DNA from: Arthrobacter sp. PsM3
GTDB taxonomy: Bacteria; Actinomycetota; Actinomycetes; Actinomycetales; Micrococcaceae
DNA: 64,000 nt
Direction of reading: 5' to 3'
NCBI RefSeq assembly: GCF_030433895.1
Contig: NZ_JARUXE010000018.1
Span: 1-64,000, forward strand
Shown here piece after piece: positions 8,782 through 17,140 of this stretch. Both the position numbers and the translations under genes were made by a program. The notes beneath the pieces are model-generated. The model was not told where the DNA came from and searched no databases. It saw nothing but the letters and a program-made list of their open reading frames with translations. Each line of letters begins with the position of its first letter. Position 1 is the stretch's first letter.

Positions 8782-9534
8782 TCATGGACGCCGGGGGCCG
8801 CCCCGGTAGCGGCCGCGGCCCTCGGCCAGGGATTTGAGGCCCAGCAGCATGCGCCGTTCCATGACGAACTGCACGGGTTCCAGCACTGGCCGGAGAATCA
8901 GCCCCACGGGGAGCGGGGAGTAGTCGTACCGCGTGCGGGACAGCAGCCGCGTGGTGTGTCCGTCGACGGGCTGCAGCACAAAGGTCCAGCCAAGCTCCAG
9001 CCGCGGGCTCGCCGCGGCCCCGCGGGAAGGGGTGCTCTTCCCGGTGCGTGGATCCATCGTGCCGCCGAGGGCCAGCACCGCTGCGGTCGCCAGGCGCCGG
9101 ACCGGAATCCCGACGTCGGGGCCCAGCGGGATGACATCGCCGACGTCGAGCTGCTGGTATTCGGGCAGGATCCCGTCCGCGCTGTGCATGCCGAGGCCCG
9201 CGGCGTTCTCCAGCAGGTCATAGCTGTACATGCCCCCGCGCCCGGCACCCAGCTGGAGCAGCCAGGGCCAGATGCCCTCGGCCGGTGCGTTGATGGTGAC
9301 GGCCCGGGTGCTCTGCATCCGCGGCGTCCGAACGAGTTCGTCGCCGGGGAGCGGGCCGGCGGCTTCCTGGCTGGTGGCACCCCAGTTCAGCAGCCGGGGC
9401 CGGACCGCGAGGACGTACCCGGCGGCGGCGGCCGCCGCGGCGAGGGCGGCCAGCGGTCCGCGGAGCCGGGTGGATGCGGGTCGCCCGGCGTGTTCCGCTG
9501 TGCGGGTCCCCGCCGAAACTTGCAGCTGTGCCAT
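8782..9534 (-). CDS. SRPBCC-family protein with N-terminal membrane anchor
   Basis: This 250-residue protein has one hydrophobic helix at about residues 25-48, then an SRPBCC (START/Bet v1-like) domain. The block STRAVTINAPAEGIWPWLLQLGAGRGGMYSYDLLEN is typical of actinobacterial SRPBCC proteins (written here only to show the family, as TRAVTINAPAEGIWPWLLQ and GRGGMYSYDLLEN). TRLLSRTRYDY and VMERRMLLGLK form the C-terminal part. Such domains bind hydrophobic ligands, and the ligand is unknown. It follows a membrane-protein gene and a universal stress protein gene on the same strand with gaps of 5 bases or less, so the three form an operon. Confidence 0.8.
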   Translation of the reverse strand: MAQLQVSAGTRTAEHAGRPASTRLRGPLAALAAAAAAAGYVLAVRPRLLNWGATSQEAAGPLPGDELVRTPRMQSTRAVTINAPAEGIWPWLLQLGAGRGGMYSYDLLENAAGLGMHSADGILPEYQQLDVGDVIPLGPDVGIPVRRLATAAVLALGGTMDPRTGKSTPSRGAAASPRLELGWTFVLQPVDGHTTRLLSRTRYDYSPLPVGLILRPVLEPVQFVMERRMLLGLKSLAEGRGRYRGGPRRP

Positions 9535-9539
9535 GGCTC

Positions 9540-10412
9540 CTACCCCTCCGGCCCTTGAACGGCGCCGGCGTCCGCGGTGTCCGGCCGGTGGATCCCGCGG
9601 CGCTGCGTCACGACCCCGCTGGAATCGAGCTCAAGTTTCCACAGGTGCAGCCCTCCCAGCACCAGGAAGAGCGCCGACAGCAGCACCGAGGACCACAGGG
9701 ACAACGCCGAGACCGGGACGCCGAACTGCGGTTTGAACAGCTCGCCCAGCGCCAGGGAGAAGATCAGGGTGAACCCGAGCAGGTACAGCGCCGGCATAAG
9801 AACCAGCCCCGGCCAGCGGCGGCGGAACGTCCCAACGGCCAGGATCAGGAACGCCGGCATGATGAAGCACAGGTCAAGGATGAACACGGAGTAAAGCGAA
9901 TCGATCTGCTCGCCGGTCCGCATCAGCGGCAGCAGCATGGCAACCCAGAGCGGATAGAAGATGAGCGGCTGCAGGAGCGCGCCCGCGGCCGAGAGCACCC
10001 GGATGCCCCGGGGGAGCCGCGCACGCCGCGGCCCGTCCGCCCGGAGCTCCAGCGCCGTGTAGACCATCCCCCAGAAGGACAGGGCAAAGACGGCCAGGTA
10101 GAGGAGATAGAAGCCGTTGTAGGTCCGCTCGATGGAGTAGATGCCGTACGCGTAGAACAGGTAGCCCAGGATTCCCAGCGCCGCGATCTGCGCCTTGGCC
10201 TGCCCGCGCCGCGCCGCGAACGCCAGGACCGGGAGGGTGATCCCGGCGGCGGCGGACATCAGGTCCTGCGAGACCGCGCCGGGCAGCAGCTCCGCCGCCA
10301 CAACGCCCCGGTAGATGCCGGGGACCAGCAGCCCGGTCACCGCGGCCGGGAGGGTCAGCGCGCCGGTGAGGATCCAGAGGCCCCGGACCGGCCACCGGCT
10401 GCGGCCCATCAC
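9540..10412 (-). CDS. Multi-pass membrane protein of unknown function
   Basis: This 290-residue protein has about eight predicted transmembrane helices (WILTGALTLPAAVTGLLVPGI, AALGILGYLFYAYGIYSI, LYLAVFALSFWGMVYTALEL and others) and very short loops. No known transporter or enzyme motif is visible. Two consecutive ATG codons (10412 and 10409) are possible starts. The first overlaps the stop of the upstream universal stress protein gene, which points to translational coupling. The operon context (usp, this gene, SRPBCC gene) suggests a membrane stress role, but this is inference. Confidence 0.75.
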   Translation of the reverse strand: MMGRSRWPVRGLWILTGALTLPAAVTGLLVPGIYRGVVAAELLPGAVSQDLMSAAAGITLPVLAFAARRGQAKAQIAALGILGYLFYAYGIYSIERTYNGFYLLYLAVFALSFWGMVYTALELRADGPRRARLPRGIRVLSAAGALLQPLIFYPLWVAMLLPLMRTGEQIDSLYSVFILDLCFIMPAFLILAVGTFRRRWPGLVLMPALYLLGFTLIFSLALGELFKPQFGVPVSALSLWSSVLLSALFLVLGGLHLWKLELDSSGVVTQRRGIHRPDTADAGAVQGPEG

Positions 10413-10870
10413 TTCCCCTGGTGCTCTCCCGCGTCCTCGCCGACCACCAGCACCGGGCAGTGGGCGTGGGCCGCGCAGGCGCCGCTGACCGATCCCATGA
10501 CCTGCGCGAGGAAGCCGCCGCGGCCGCGCCTGCCGACCACCAGGAGCTGGGCGTTCCGGCTCTCCTCCACGAGGACCTTCGCCGGGGGCCCGAACTTCAC
10601 GGTCCGGGTCAGGCCCTCCGGGACGTCAGTGCCGAAGGCACGTTCCAAGGACTCCCCGACGAGCCGCTTGGCCGTCTCTTCCAGCTGGGTCGTGGTGGGG
10701 GCGCGCTCTTCGGGCAGGTGGGAGGCCAGGAAAAGATCCGAGGTGCCCAGGCAGGTGACCACCTCCAGCGGCGCCCCAAGGCTTCTGGCCATCCGCCCGG
10801 CGAGCCGCAGCGCCGTCGTTGAGAAATCAGAACCGTCCACGCCCACGACTATCCGCTGATCAGCGTTCAT
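10409..10870 (-). CDS. Universal stress protein (UspA family)
   Basis: This 153-residue single-domain Usp begins with the characteristic RIVVGVDGSDFSTTALRLA. It ends with the ATP-binding signature G-2X-G-9X-G-S, seen as GRRGRGGFLAQVMGSVS, followed by CPVLVV. It is therefore predicted to be of the ATP-binding type. These cytoplasmic proteins help cells survive stasis and hypoxia. It is the first gene of a three-gene operon and is divergent from the epimerase gene at 11002, with about 130 bases between them for both promoters. Confidence 0.92.
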   Translation of the reverse strand: MNADQRIVVGVDGSDFSTTALRLAGRMARSLGAPLEVVTCLGTSDLFLASHLPEERAPTTTQLEETAKRLVGESLERAFGTDVPEGLTRTVKFGPPAKVLVEESRNAQLLVVGRRGRGGFLAQVMGSVSGACAAHAHCPVLVVGEDAGEHQGK

Positions 10871-11001
10871 GGCCCCCAGCCTGCCCGGTCAGCCCGGCAG
10901 TGCCTAGGGCCAAAAGTCACGCGGGGAACCGCCCCCCGGGGGTGTGCAGCGTCCCCCGCCCCCTCTAGGGTGGAACAAACCCTACGAGCCGAGGAGTGCA
11001 A

Positions 11002-11874
11002 ATGAGAGTTGCTGTAACTGGAGGAAGCGGAAAGCTGGGCCGGAGCGTTGTCCGGCGGCTGGGCGAGGACGGGCACGAGGTCACCAACCTGGACCGCACG
11101 GGAACGCGCGGACACGGTTATACCGAGGTGGACCTGCGCAACTACGGCCAGGTGGTGGACGTGCTCCTGGGCCTTGAGGACCGGCACGACGGGTTCGACG
11201 CGGTTGTGCATCTGGCCGCGATCCCGGCCCCGGGCCACGCCCCGGACGCCGCGACCTTCGAGAACAACATGCAGGCCACCTACAACGTGTTCCAGGCGGC
11301 CCGACGGGCCGGGATCAAGAGGATTGTCTACGCGTCCAGCGAGACGGTGCTCGGCCTGCCGTTCGACGTCGACCCTCCCTACATCCCGGTCGACGAGGAA
11401 TACCCGGCCCGGCCGGAAAGCACCTACTCGCTGGTGAAGCACCTTGAGGAGCAGATGGCGGTCCAGCTCACCCGCTGGGATCCGGAGCTGAGCATCACGG
11501 CCCTGCGCTTCTCCAACGTGATGGACCCGGAGGACTACGAGGAGTTCCCCGGCTTCGACGCCGACGCGACGCTGCGCAAATGGAACCTCTGGGGCTATAT
11601 CGACGGCCGGGACGGGGCGCAGGCGGTGGCCCGTGCCCTCGAACACGGCACCCCGGGGTTCGAGGCGTTCATCATCGCCAACGCCGACACCGTGATGAGC
11701 CGCAGCAGCGCCAGCCTCGCCGCGGAGGTCTTCCCGAACGTGGCTGTGACCAGGGAGCTCGGAGAGCACGAAACCCTGCTCTCGATCGACAAGGCCAAGC
11801 GCCTGCTCGGCTACGCGCCGGAGCACACCTGGCGGAACTACCACCCGCTGCGCACCACGCCCACCGAAGACTGA
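11002..11874 (+). CDS. NAD-dependent epimerase/dehydratase
   Basis: This 290-residue extended short-chain dehydrogenase opens with the Rossmann motif TGGSGKLGRSVVRRL (GxxGxxG). YASSETV supplies the catalytic Ser region and YSLVK gives the Tyr-xxx-Lys pair. DLRNYGQVVDVL and VVHLAAIPAPG are the usual cofactor-side strands. The ATG at 11002 is chosen over an in-frame GTG at 10996 because gaggag occupies 10991-10996. The substrate is probably a sugar nucleotide or a related sugar, and an aldo/keto reductase gene follows after 11 bases in a likely two-gene operon. Confidence 0.87.
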   Translation: MRVAVTGGSGKLGRSVVRRLGEDGHEVTNLDRTGTRGHGYTEVDLRNYGQVVDVLLGLEDRHDGFDAVVHLAAIPAPGHAPDAATFENNMQATYNVFQAARRAGIKRIVYASSETVLGLPFDVDPPYIPVDEEYPARPESTYSLVKHLEEQMAVQLTRWDPELSITALRFSNVMDPEDYEEFPGFDADATLRKWNLWGYIDGRDGAQAVARALEHGTPGFEAFIIANADTVMSRSSASLAAEVFPNVAVTRELGEHETLLSIDKAKRLLGYAPEHTWRNYHPLRTTPTED

Positions 11875-11885
11875 AGGGGACTCCC

Positions 11886-12917
11886 ATGAAATACCGCACG
11901 CTTGGCACCAGCGGCGCCGTCGTCTCCAACTACGCGCTGGGCACCATGACCTTCGGCGCCGAAGCCACTGAGGAACAGTCCCACGCGATCCTGGATGGCT
12001 ACCTCGCGGCGGGCGGCAACTTCATCGACACCGCCGACGTCTACAGCTCCGGCGTCTCGGAGGAGATCATCGGGCGCTGGCTCGCCGCGCGCCCGGAGGC
12101 CCGGGACCGCGTGGTGCTCGCCACCAAGGGCCGCTTCCCGATGGGGAAGGCCCCGAACGACGTCGGCACCTCCCGCCGGCACCTGAACCGGGCGCTGGAT
12201 GACTCGCTGCGCCGCCTTGGCGTGGAGCAGATCGACCTGTACCAGCTGCACGCCTGGGACCCCATCACGCCCCTGGAGGAATCGCTGCGGTTCCTGCAGG
12301 ACGCCGTCTGCAGAGGCAAGATCGCCTACTACGGCTTCTCGAACTTCCTCGGCTGGCAGCTGACGAAGGCCGTCCACGTGGCCCGGTCCCACGGCTGGAA
12401 CGGACCCGTGACCCTGCAGCCGCAATACAGCCTGCTGGTCCGCGAGATCGAGTCCGAGATTGTCCCGGCCTCGCTCGACGCCGGAATCGGGCTGCTGCCC
12501 TGGTCGCCGCTGGGCGGGGGCTGGCTCTCGGGAAAGTACAAGCGGGACCAGCCGCCGGCAGGCGCCACCCGGCTGGGTGAAAACCCGGAGCGCGGCATGG
12601 AAGCCTGGAAGGCCAGGAACGCGGACCCGCGGACCTGGGAGATCGTGGACGCTGTGCACGAGATCGCCGGACGGCACGAGGCAAGTGCCGCCCAGGTGGC
12701 CCTGGCGTGGCTGGCGGCACAGCCCGCCGTAACCTCGGTGATCCTGGGCGTGCGCAGCACGAAACAGCTCGCCGACAATCTCGCGGCCGCGGACCTCGCG
12801 CTGACCGAGGGGGAACTGCTGCGGCTAAGTGAGGTGAGCCGGCCGCGCGTCGGGGTCTATCCGTACGGGCCGATGGCCCAGGAACAGCGGAGCCGGAAGA
12901 TCGCCGGCGGCCGCTAA
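11886..12917 (+). CDS. Aldo/keto reductase
   Basis: This 343-residue NADPH-dependent oxidoreductase has a TIM barrel. The catalytic tetrad is visible: Asp in FIDTADVY, Tyr in the same motif, Lys in VLATKG and His in LYQLHAWD. GFSNFLGWQL and VILGVRSTKQL are standard AKR cofactor-binding segments, and the closest broad type is the YajO/Tas-like group. The ATG follows aagggga about 8 bases upstream. It is probably co-transcribed with the epimerase. A large palindrome immediately downstream separates it from the convergent regulator gene. Confidence 0.9.
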   Translation: MKYRTLGTSGAVVSNYALGTMTFGAEATEEQSHAILDGYLAAGGNFIDTADVYSSGVSEEIIGRWLAARPEARDRVVLATKGRFPMGKAPNDVGTSRRHLNRALDDSLRRLGVEQIDLYQLHAWDPITPLEESLRFLQDAVCRGKIAYYGFSNFLGWQLTKAVHVARSHGWNGPVTLQPQYSLLVREIESEIVPASLDAGIGLLPWSPLGGGWLSGKYKRDQPPAGATRLGENPERGMEAWKARNADPRTWEIVDAVHEIAGRHEASAAQVALAWLAAQPAVTSVILGVRSTKQLADNLAAADLALTEGELLRLSEVSRPRVGVYPYGPMAQEQRSRKIAGGR

Positions 12918-12933
12918 CACAGCAACAACACAG

Positions 12934-12996
12934 CAACGCGGGGTCACATCGCGCCTATCCGGGCACTCCGGATGGGCGCGATGTGACCCCGCGTTG
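12934..12996. terminator. Large perfect-stem palindrome between convergent genes
   Basis: The left arm runs from caacgcggggtcacatcg (12934) to about 12962, and the right arm mirrors it to 12996, with the 5-base loop gcact. The stem is about 29 base pairs with a single wobble pair. It lies just after the aldo/keto reductase stop and includes the last codons of the convergent GntR-type gene. No T-run follows, so it may be a bidirectional terminator or a dispersed palindromic repeat. Confidence 0.7.
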
Positions 12997-13749
12997 TGTT
13001 TCCGGGGGCGGGGCGGGGGTGCCGGGCTGCTGGTGCCTGGACCAGATGTCGCCCATCTCCTCCGAGGACTGCTCCACGATCCGGCTCATCGCCGCGTGCG
13101 CCGCGTTTGCCTCGCCGCGCTGGATGGCGCTGGCGACGTCGACGTGCAGCTGCAGCGCCTCGTGCTGGGGCAGGTGCGGCATCAGGCCGTGTTCGGTGCG
13201 CCCGGTCAGCACCTCGGTGACGAGCTTGTGCAGCTGGGAAAACATGGGATTGCCGGAGGCCTTGAGCACCGCGGCGTGGAATTCGATGTCCAGCCGGAGG
13301 AAATCGTCCTGGTCCCCCTGCTGGCCTGCCGACCAGAGCCGGGCAGCCCGGGCGACCAGATCGCTGCCGGCGTCCCAGGAGGCGCGCTCGGCGGCAAGGC
13401 GGGCGGCCTGGGGCTCGATCGCGCCGCGGAGTTCGTTCAGCGCCTGCAGCTGTTCCAGCCGTTTGGAGGAGGCGAGCCGCCAGCGGATCACCTGCGGATC
13501 GTAGGCGTTCCAGGTGTCCTCCGGCTGCACCACCGTGCCGAGCCGCCGGCGTGATTCCAGCATGCCCTTGGAGGAGAGCACCCGCGTGGCCTCCCTGACC
13601 ACCGAGCGGGACACCTTGTACTGGGCCTCCAGCTCGTCCAGGCGCAGGATCGAGTGCGGTGCCAGCGTCCCCTCGGCGATGGCAAGTCCCAGCTTGTGGA
13701 CCAGCACGGAATGCAGGTCAGCTGAGGACTCCGCCTTTGGGGTATTCAT
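12955..13749 (-). CDS. GntR/FadR-family transcriptional regulator
   Basis: This 264-residue regulator has an N-terminal winged helix (VLVHKLGLAIAEGTLAPHS..., with LDELEAQYKVSRSVVREATRVL as the recognition region) and a C-terminal FCD ligand domain rich in helices, with the metal-binding-type residues Asp/His in RLDIEFHAAVLKASGNP. It is divergent from the aldonate transport and catabolic operon and is the obvious candidate repressor, responding to a sugar acid or its 2-keto-3-deoxy product. DgoR of E. coli is a comparable FadR-type regulator. Its last dozen codons lie in the right arm of the palindrome at 12934-12996. Confidence 0.88.
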   Translation of the reverse strand: MNTPKAESSADLHSVLVHKLGLAIAEGTLAPHSILRLDELEAQYKVSRSVVREATRVLSSKGMLESRRRLGTVVQPEDTWNAYDPQVIRWRLASSKRLEQLQALNELRGAIEPQAARLAAERASWDAGSDLVARAARLWSAGQQGDQDDFLRLDIEFHAAVLKASGNPMFSQLHKLVTEVLTGRTEHGLMPHLPQHEALQLHVDVASAIQRGEANAAHAAMSRIVEQSSEEMGDIWSRHQQPGTPAPPPETQRGVTSRPSGVPG

Positions 13750-13832
13750 AAATAAATCATACGGCTCGGGCGCAAGGGGTTGTTTAAGTCTGCTTTATTT
13801 CTCTAAGATCGCTTCCAGAGCAGATGTAACGA

Positions 13833-13842
13833 TGCATATGCA
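13833..13842. promoter_or_regulatory. Candidate operator in the regulator/ABC intergenic region
   Basis: A perfect 10-base palindrome tgcatatgca lies 49 bases before the solute-binding-protein gene and 84 bases from the regulator start. The surrounding 140 bases are AT-rich relative to the genome. Assignment as the GntR-type regulator's site rests only on symmetry and position. Confidence 0.3.
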
Positions 13843-13890
13843 GCCGGCTGGACAGTGACGCCCAGCCCCTAAAGAACCAAGGGAGTCGTA

Positions 13891-15186
13891 ATGAAGCGAC
13901 GTTCGATCATGCAGTACGCGGCAGTCGCCGCGGCCCTGTCTCTGGGCCTCACCGCCTGCGGCGGAGCCAGCGGCAGCACCGATGCCAAAGCCGCCGGCAC
14001 CGTCCGGGTCACCCTCGCGAACCACGTCTGGACCGAAGGCATCAAGGCAGCCATTCCGGAATTCGAGAAGTCCACCGGCCTCAAGGTTGAGCTGACCCAG
14101 CTCGGCGAGGACCAGCTCTCGGACCAGTACAACGTCAAGCTCAACGCCGGCAGCGACGAGATCGACGTCATGATGTACCGCCCGCTCCAGGAGGGCAAGG
14201 CGTTCGCCAAGAACGGCTACCTCGCCGACCTGACGTCCAAGGTCTCCTCGGACGCCGGCTGGGACTGGAAGGACTACCAGGAGGGCCCGGTCAAGGCCAG
14301 CACGGTTGACGGCAAGGTGGTCGGCGTCCCGATCATCACCGAACGCGAAGTGCTCTACTACCGCAAGGACCTGCTGAAGGCCGCCGGCCTCGAGGTTCCC
14401 AAGACCATGGACGAGCTCGAAGCGGCTGCCAAGGCTATCAAGGCCGCCAACCCGGACACCGCGGGCTTCGTGGCGCGGACCAGCAAGTCCGCCGCCGTCA
14501 CCCAGTTCTCCAGCTTCCTGTACAGCTTCGGCGGCGACTTCACCGACGCCAGCGGCAAGTCGGCCGTCAACTCCGACGCCGCCAAGAAGGCCTACGCATT
14601 CTACGGCGGCCTGATCAAGAACTACGGCCCGGCCAACGTCAGCACCGACATGAGCTGGCCCGAGGCGATGGCCATCTTCACCCAGGGCAAGGCAGCCTTC
14701 TACACCGAGGCCGACTCGCTCTACAAGAACGCCACCGACCCGGCCAAGTCCAAGGTCGCCGACACTGTCGGCTTCGCCGCACTGCCCGCCGGTCCGGCAG
14801 GCTCCAAGCCGTACAACATCCCGTCATGGGGCCTCGCGGTGAACCAGGCCTCGGGCAACCAGGACAACGCCTGGAAGTTCATCCAGTGGGCCACCAGCAA
14901 GGAACGCACCCTGGCGGCGCAGAAGGCCGGCGTCCCCGGACCCCGCGCCTCCGTCTGGGCCGACCCCGCCGGCACCTCCACCTACCCGCAGGACCTGGCC
15001 GAGGCCATCGCCGCCAGCGCCAAGAACGGCGTCGGCCACGACCGTCCCGAGGTTGTCACCGTAGGCAAGGCCCGCGAAATCGTGGGTGGCCCGATCGTGG
15101 CCACCATCACCGGCGCGGACGCGTCGACCGCTGCTGACACCGCCCATGACGCCTTCCAGAAGTTCCTGGACAGCGAAAAGAAGTAG
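13891..15186 (+). CDS. ABC transporter solute-binding lipoprotein
   Basis: This 431-residue family 1 extracellular solute-binding protein has a lipoprotein signal: basic MKRRS, a hydrophobic stretch, and lipobox LTAC with Cys23 as the lipidated residue. The mature part has the usual lobes (VTLANHVWTEGIKAAIPEFEK, VGVPIITEREVLYYRKDLL, TQGKAAFYTEADSL). It captures a sugar or sugar acid outside the membrane and delivers it to the two permeases that follow. Catabolic genes downstream suggest an aldonate such as galactonate, though this family usually binds neutral sugars. The Shine-Dalgarno aaggga lies about 7 bases before the ATG. Confidence 0.92.
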   Translation: MKRRSIMQYAAVAAALSLGLTACGGASGSTDAKAAGTVRVTLANHVWTEGIKAAIPEFEKSTGLKVELTQLGEDQLSDQYNVKLNAGSDEIDVMMYRPLQEGKAFAKNGYLADLTSKVSSDAGWDWKDYQEGPVKASTVDGKVVGVPIITEREVLYYRKDLLKAAGLEVPKTMDELEAAAKAIKAANPDTAGFVARTSKSAAVTQFSSFLYSFGGDFTDASGKSAVNSDAAKKAYAFYGGLIKNYGPANVSTDMSWPEAMAIFTQGKAAFYTEADSLYKNATDPAKSKVADTVGFAALPAGPAGSKPYNIPSWGLAVNQASGNQDNAWKFIQWATSKERTLAAQKAGVPGPRASVWADPAGTSTYPQDLAEAIAASAKNGVGHDRPEVVTVGKAREIVGGPIVATITGADASTAADTAHDAFQKFLDSEKK

Positions 15187-15274
15187 CGCACTGAACCGCC
15201 CGGCGGGGCGGCGGCCAAGCCGTCGCCCCGCCGCGGCCAGCTCTTCACTTCACCCCCGACTCCTTAGGTGAACC

Positions 15275-16243
15275 ATGTCTGTACTGACTCCTCCCCGCAA
15301 CGCCCGGTCCCAGCCGGGATCCGGCCGGAACGCCGGCCCCGCCCGCAGCGCCGGTGAGAATTTCTCCGCCTGGGCCAACCGGCACCGGAAGTGGCTCTTC
15401 GCCGCCCCCGCCATGATCTTCGTCGGCGTCCTGATCGTCTTCCCCCTCGCGTGGACCCTGTACCTGAGCCTCACCGATTCCCAGGGCTCCGTCCGGGCCG
15501 CCTCAGAGTTCGTCGGCCTGGAGAACTACCTCACCGTCCTCTCCGACGGGGAACGCTTCTGGCCTGCCGTCGGACGCACCCTGACCTTCACCGGCGTCGC
15601 CCTCGTCTGCGAAGTGGTGCTGGGCATGTGCATCGCCCTGCTGCTGTGGCGCCCGTTCCGCGGCGAGAAGTGGGTCCGGGTGGCCATCCTCATGCCGCTC
15701 GTCGCGACCCCGGTGGCTGTCGGCATGATGTGGCGGCTGATCTTCGACCCGAACATCGGCTTCGTCAACCAGCTGCTCGGCATGGTCGGCATTCCGCCAC
15801 AGCCGTGGCTCTCCGGCCAGGACACCGCACTCGGCACGACGATCTTCATGGACGTGTGGCAGTGGACCCCGATGGTGGTGCTGATCCTGCTCGCCGGCCT
15901 GACCTCGCTGTCCGAGGAGCCGGACGAAGCTGCCCGGATGGACGGCGCCAACGCCGCCCAGCGCTTCTTCCTCATCACGCTGCCCCTCATGATGCCGACC
16001 GTGATCGTGGCCATCCTGCTCCGCGGCATCGACGCCCTCAAGACCTTCGACATCCTCTACGCCACCAAGGGCAAGGGCGGCGGATCCTTCCACGAGGTGG
16101 AGACCCTCAACGTCTACGCCTACGGCCTGAGCTTCGACTACAACCAGTACGGGCTGTCCTCCGCGGTGCTGATCCTGTTCTTCATGATCATCATCGGCTC
16201 CATGTGGCTGCTGACCATGCGCAAGAAAGCGGTAAGCAAATGA
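15275..16243 (+). CDS. ABC sugar permease, MalF-type
   Basis: This 322-residue permease has six predicted transmembrane helices. It carries the EAA-loop motif that contacts the ATPase (EEPDEAARMDGANAAQRFFL, then ITLPLMMP). The N-terminal 45 residues are cytoplasmic and basic. Its stop overlaps the next permease's start (ATGA, 16240-16243). No ATPase gene is present in this operon, so it presumably uses a shared MsmK/UgpC-like ATPase encoded elsewhere. Confidence 0.92.
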   Translation: MSVLTPPRNARSQPGSGRNAGPARSAGENFSAWANRHRKWLFAAPAMIFVGVLIVFPLAWTLYLSLTDSQGSVRAASEFVGLENYLTVLSDGERFWPAVGRTLTFTGVALVCEVVLGMCIALLLWRPFRGEKWVRVAILMPLVATPVAVGMMWRLIFDPNIGFVNQLLGMVGIPPQPWLSGQDTALGTTIFMDVWQWTPMVVLILLAGLTSLSEEPDEAARMDGANAAQRFFLITLPLMMPTVIVAILLRGIDALKTFDILYATKGKGGGSFHEVETLNVYAYGLSFDYNQYGLSSAVLILFFMIIIGSMWLLTMRKKAVSK

Positions 16244-17133
16244 CCGTACTGTCCAAAAACACTGAAACTGCACCGCAAACCGCCGCCCGGCCTGCGCCGG
16301 CGCCGCGCCGCCGCAAGCCGCTGGGCACCCGGGCTTACAAGGCCTTCCGGGTCGCCGCGCTGATCGGCGTCGTGCTGTTCCTGGTGGCCCCGCTGTTCTG
16401 GATGCTGCTGGCCTCCTTCAAGACCAACGTGGACATCTACGACACCGGCAAGTCGTTCTTCTTCACCCCCACGGGCGAGAACTACGCGAACGTGCTGCAG
16501 CGCAACAACTACTTCGTCTTCATCTTCAACAGCTTCTGGGTCGCGTTCGTCTCCACCGCACTGTCACTGGTCCTCGGCGTCCCGGCGGCCTACGCGATGA
16601 GCCGTTTCACCATGCACCGCTCGGCCCTCGTGGTCCTGATGGCGCGCGTCATCCCGGGCGTCTCCCTGCTGGTGCCCTGGTACTACGTCTTCTCCAACCT
16701 GAAAATGGTGGGCGGTTTCGAGGTCCTGATCCTCAGCCACATGTTCGTCTCGCTGCCGCTGATCGTCTACATCATGATGAGCTACTTCGATTCGCTGCCG
16801 CTGGAACTGGAGGAATCCGCGCAGGTGGACGGGCTCACCCCGATCGGCGCGTTCCGCCGCATCACCCTGCCGCTCTCCGTGTCCGGCATCGCCACCGCCG
16901 GCATCCTGTCCTTTATCTTCTCCTGGAACAACTTCATGTTCGCCCTGGTGCTCTCCGGCTCCAAGACCAAGACCCTTCCGGTCGCGATCTTCGACTTCGT
17001 CTCCTACGCCAGCATCGACTGGGGCGGACTGATGGCGGCCGCCACGGTGGTCACCATCCCGATCATGATCATTGCGCTCTTTACGCAGAAGTACATCGTC
17101 TCCGGCATGACCGCCGGCGCGACCAAGGGCTAG
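16240..17133 (+). CDS. ABC sugar permease, MalG-type
   Basis: This 297-residue permease is the partner of the preceding MalF-type subunit. Six helices are visible, and the EAA motif reads LEESAQVDGLTPIGAFRRI followed by TLPLSVSG. The first 30 residues are Pro/Ala/Arg-rich and cytoplasmic. The start at 16240 gives a 4-base overlap with the previous gene. The DgoD-like gene begins 7 bases after its stop, which ties import and catabolism into one transcript. Confidence 0.92.
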   Translation: MTVLSKNTETAPQTAARPAPAPRRRKPLGTRAYKAFRVAALIGVVLFLVAPLFWMLLASFKTNVDIYDTGKSFFFTPTGENYANVLQRNNYFVFIFNSFWVAFVSTALSLVLGVPAAYAMSRFTMHRSALVVLMARVIPGVSLLVPWYYVFSNLKMVGGFEVLILSHMFVSLPLIVYIMMSYFDSLPLELEESAQVDGLTPIGAFRRITLPLSVSGIATAGILSFIFSWNNFMFALVLSGSKTKTLPVAIFDFVSYASIDWGGLMAAATVVTIPIMIIALFTQKYIVSGMTAGATKG

Positions 17134-17140
17134 GCCACCG

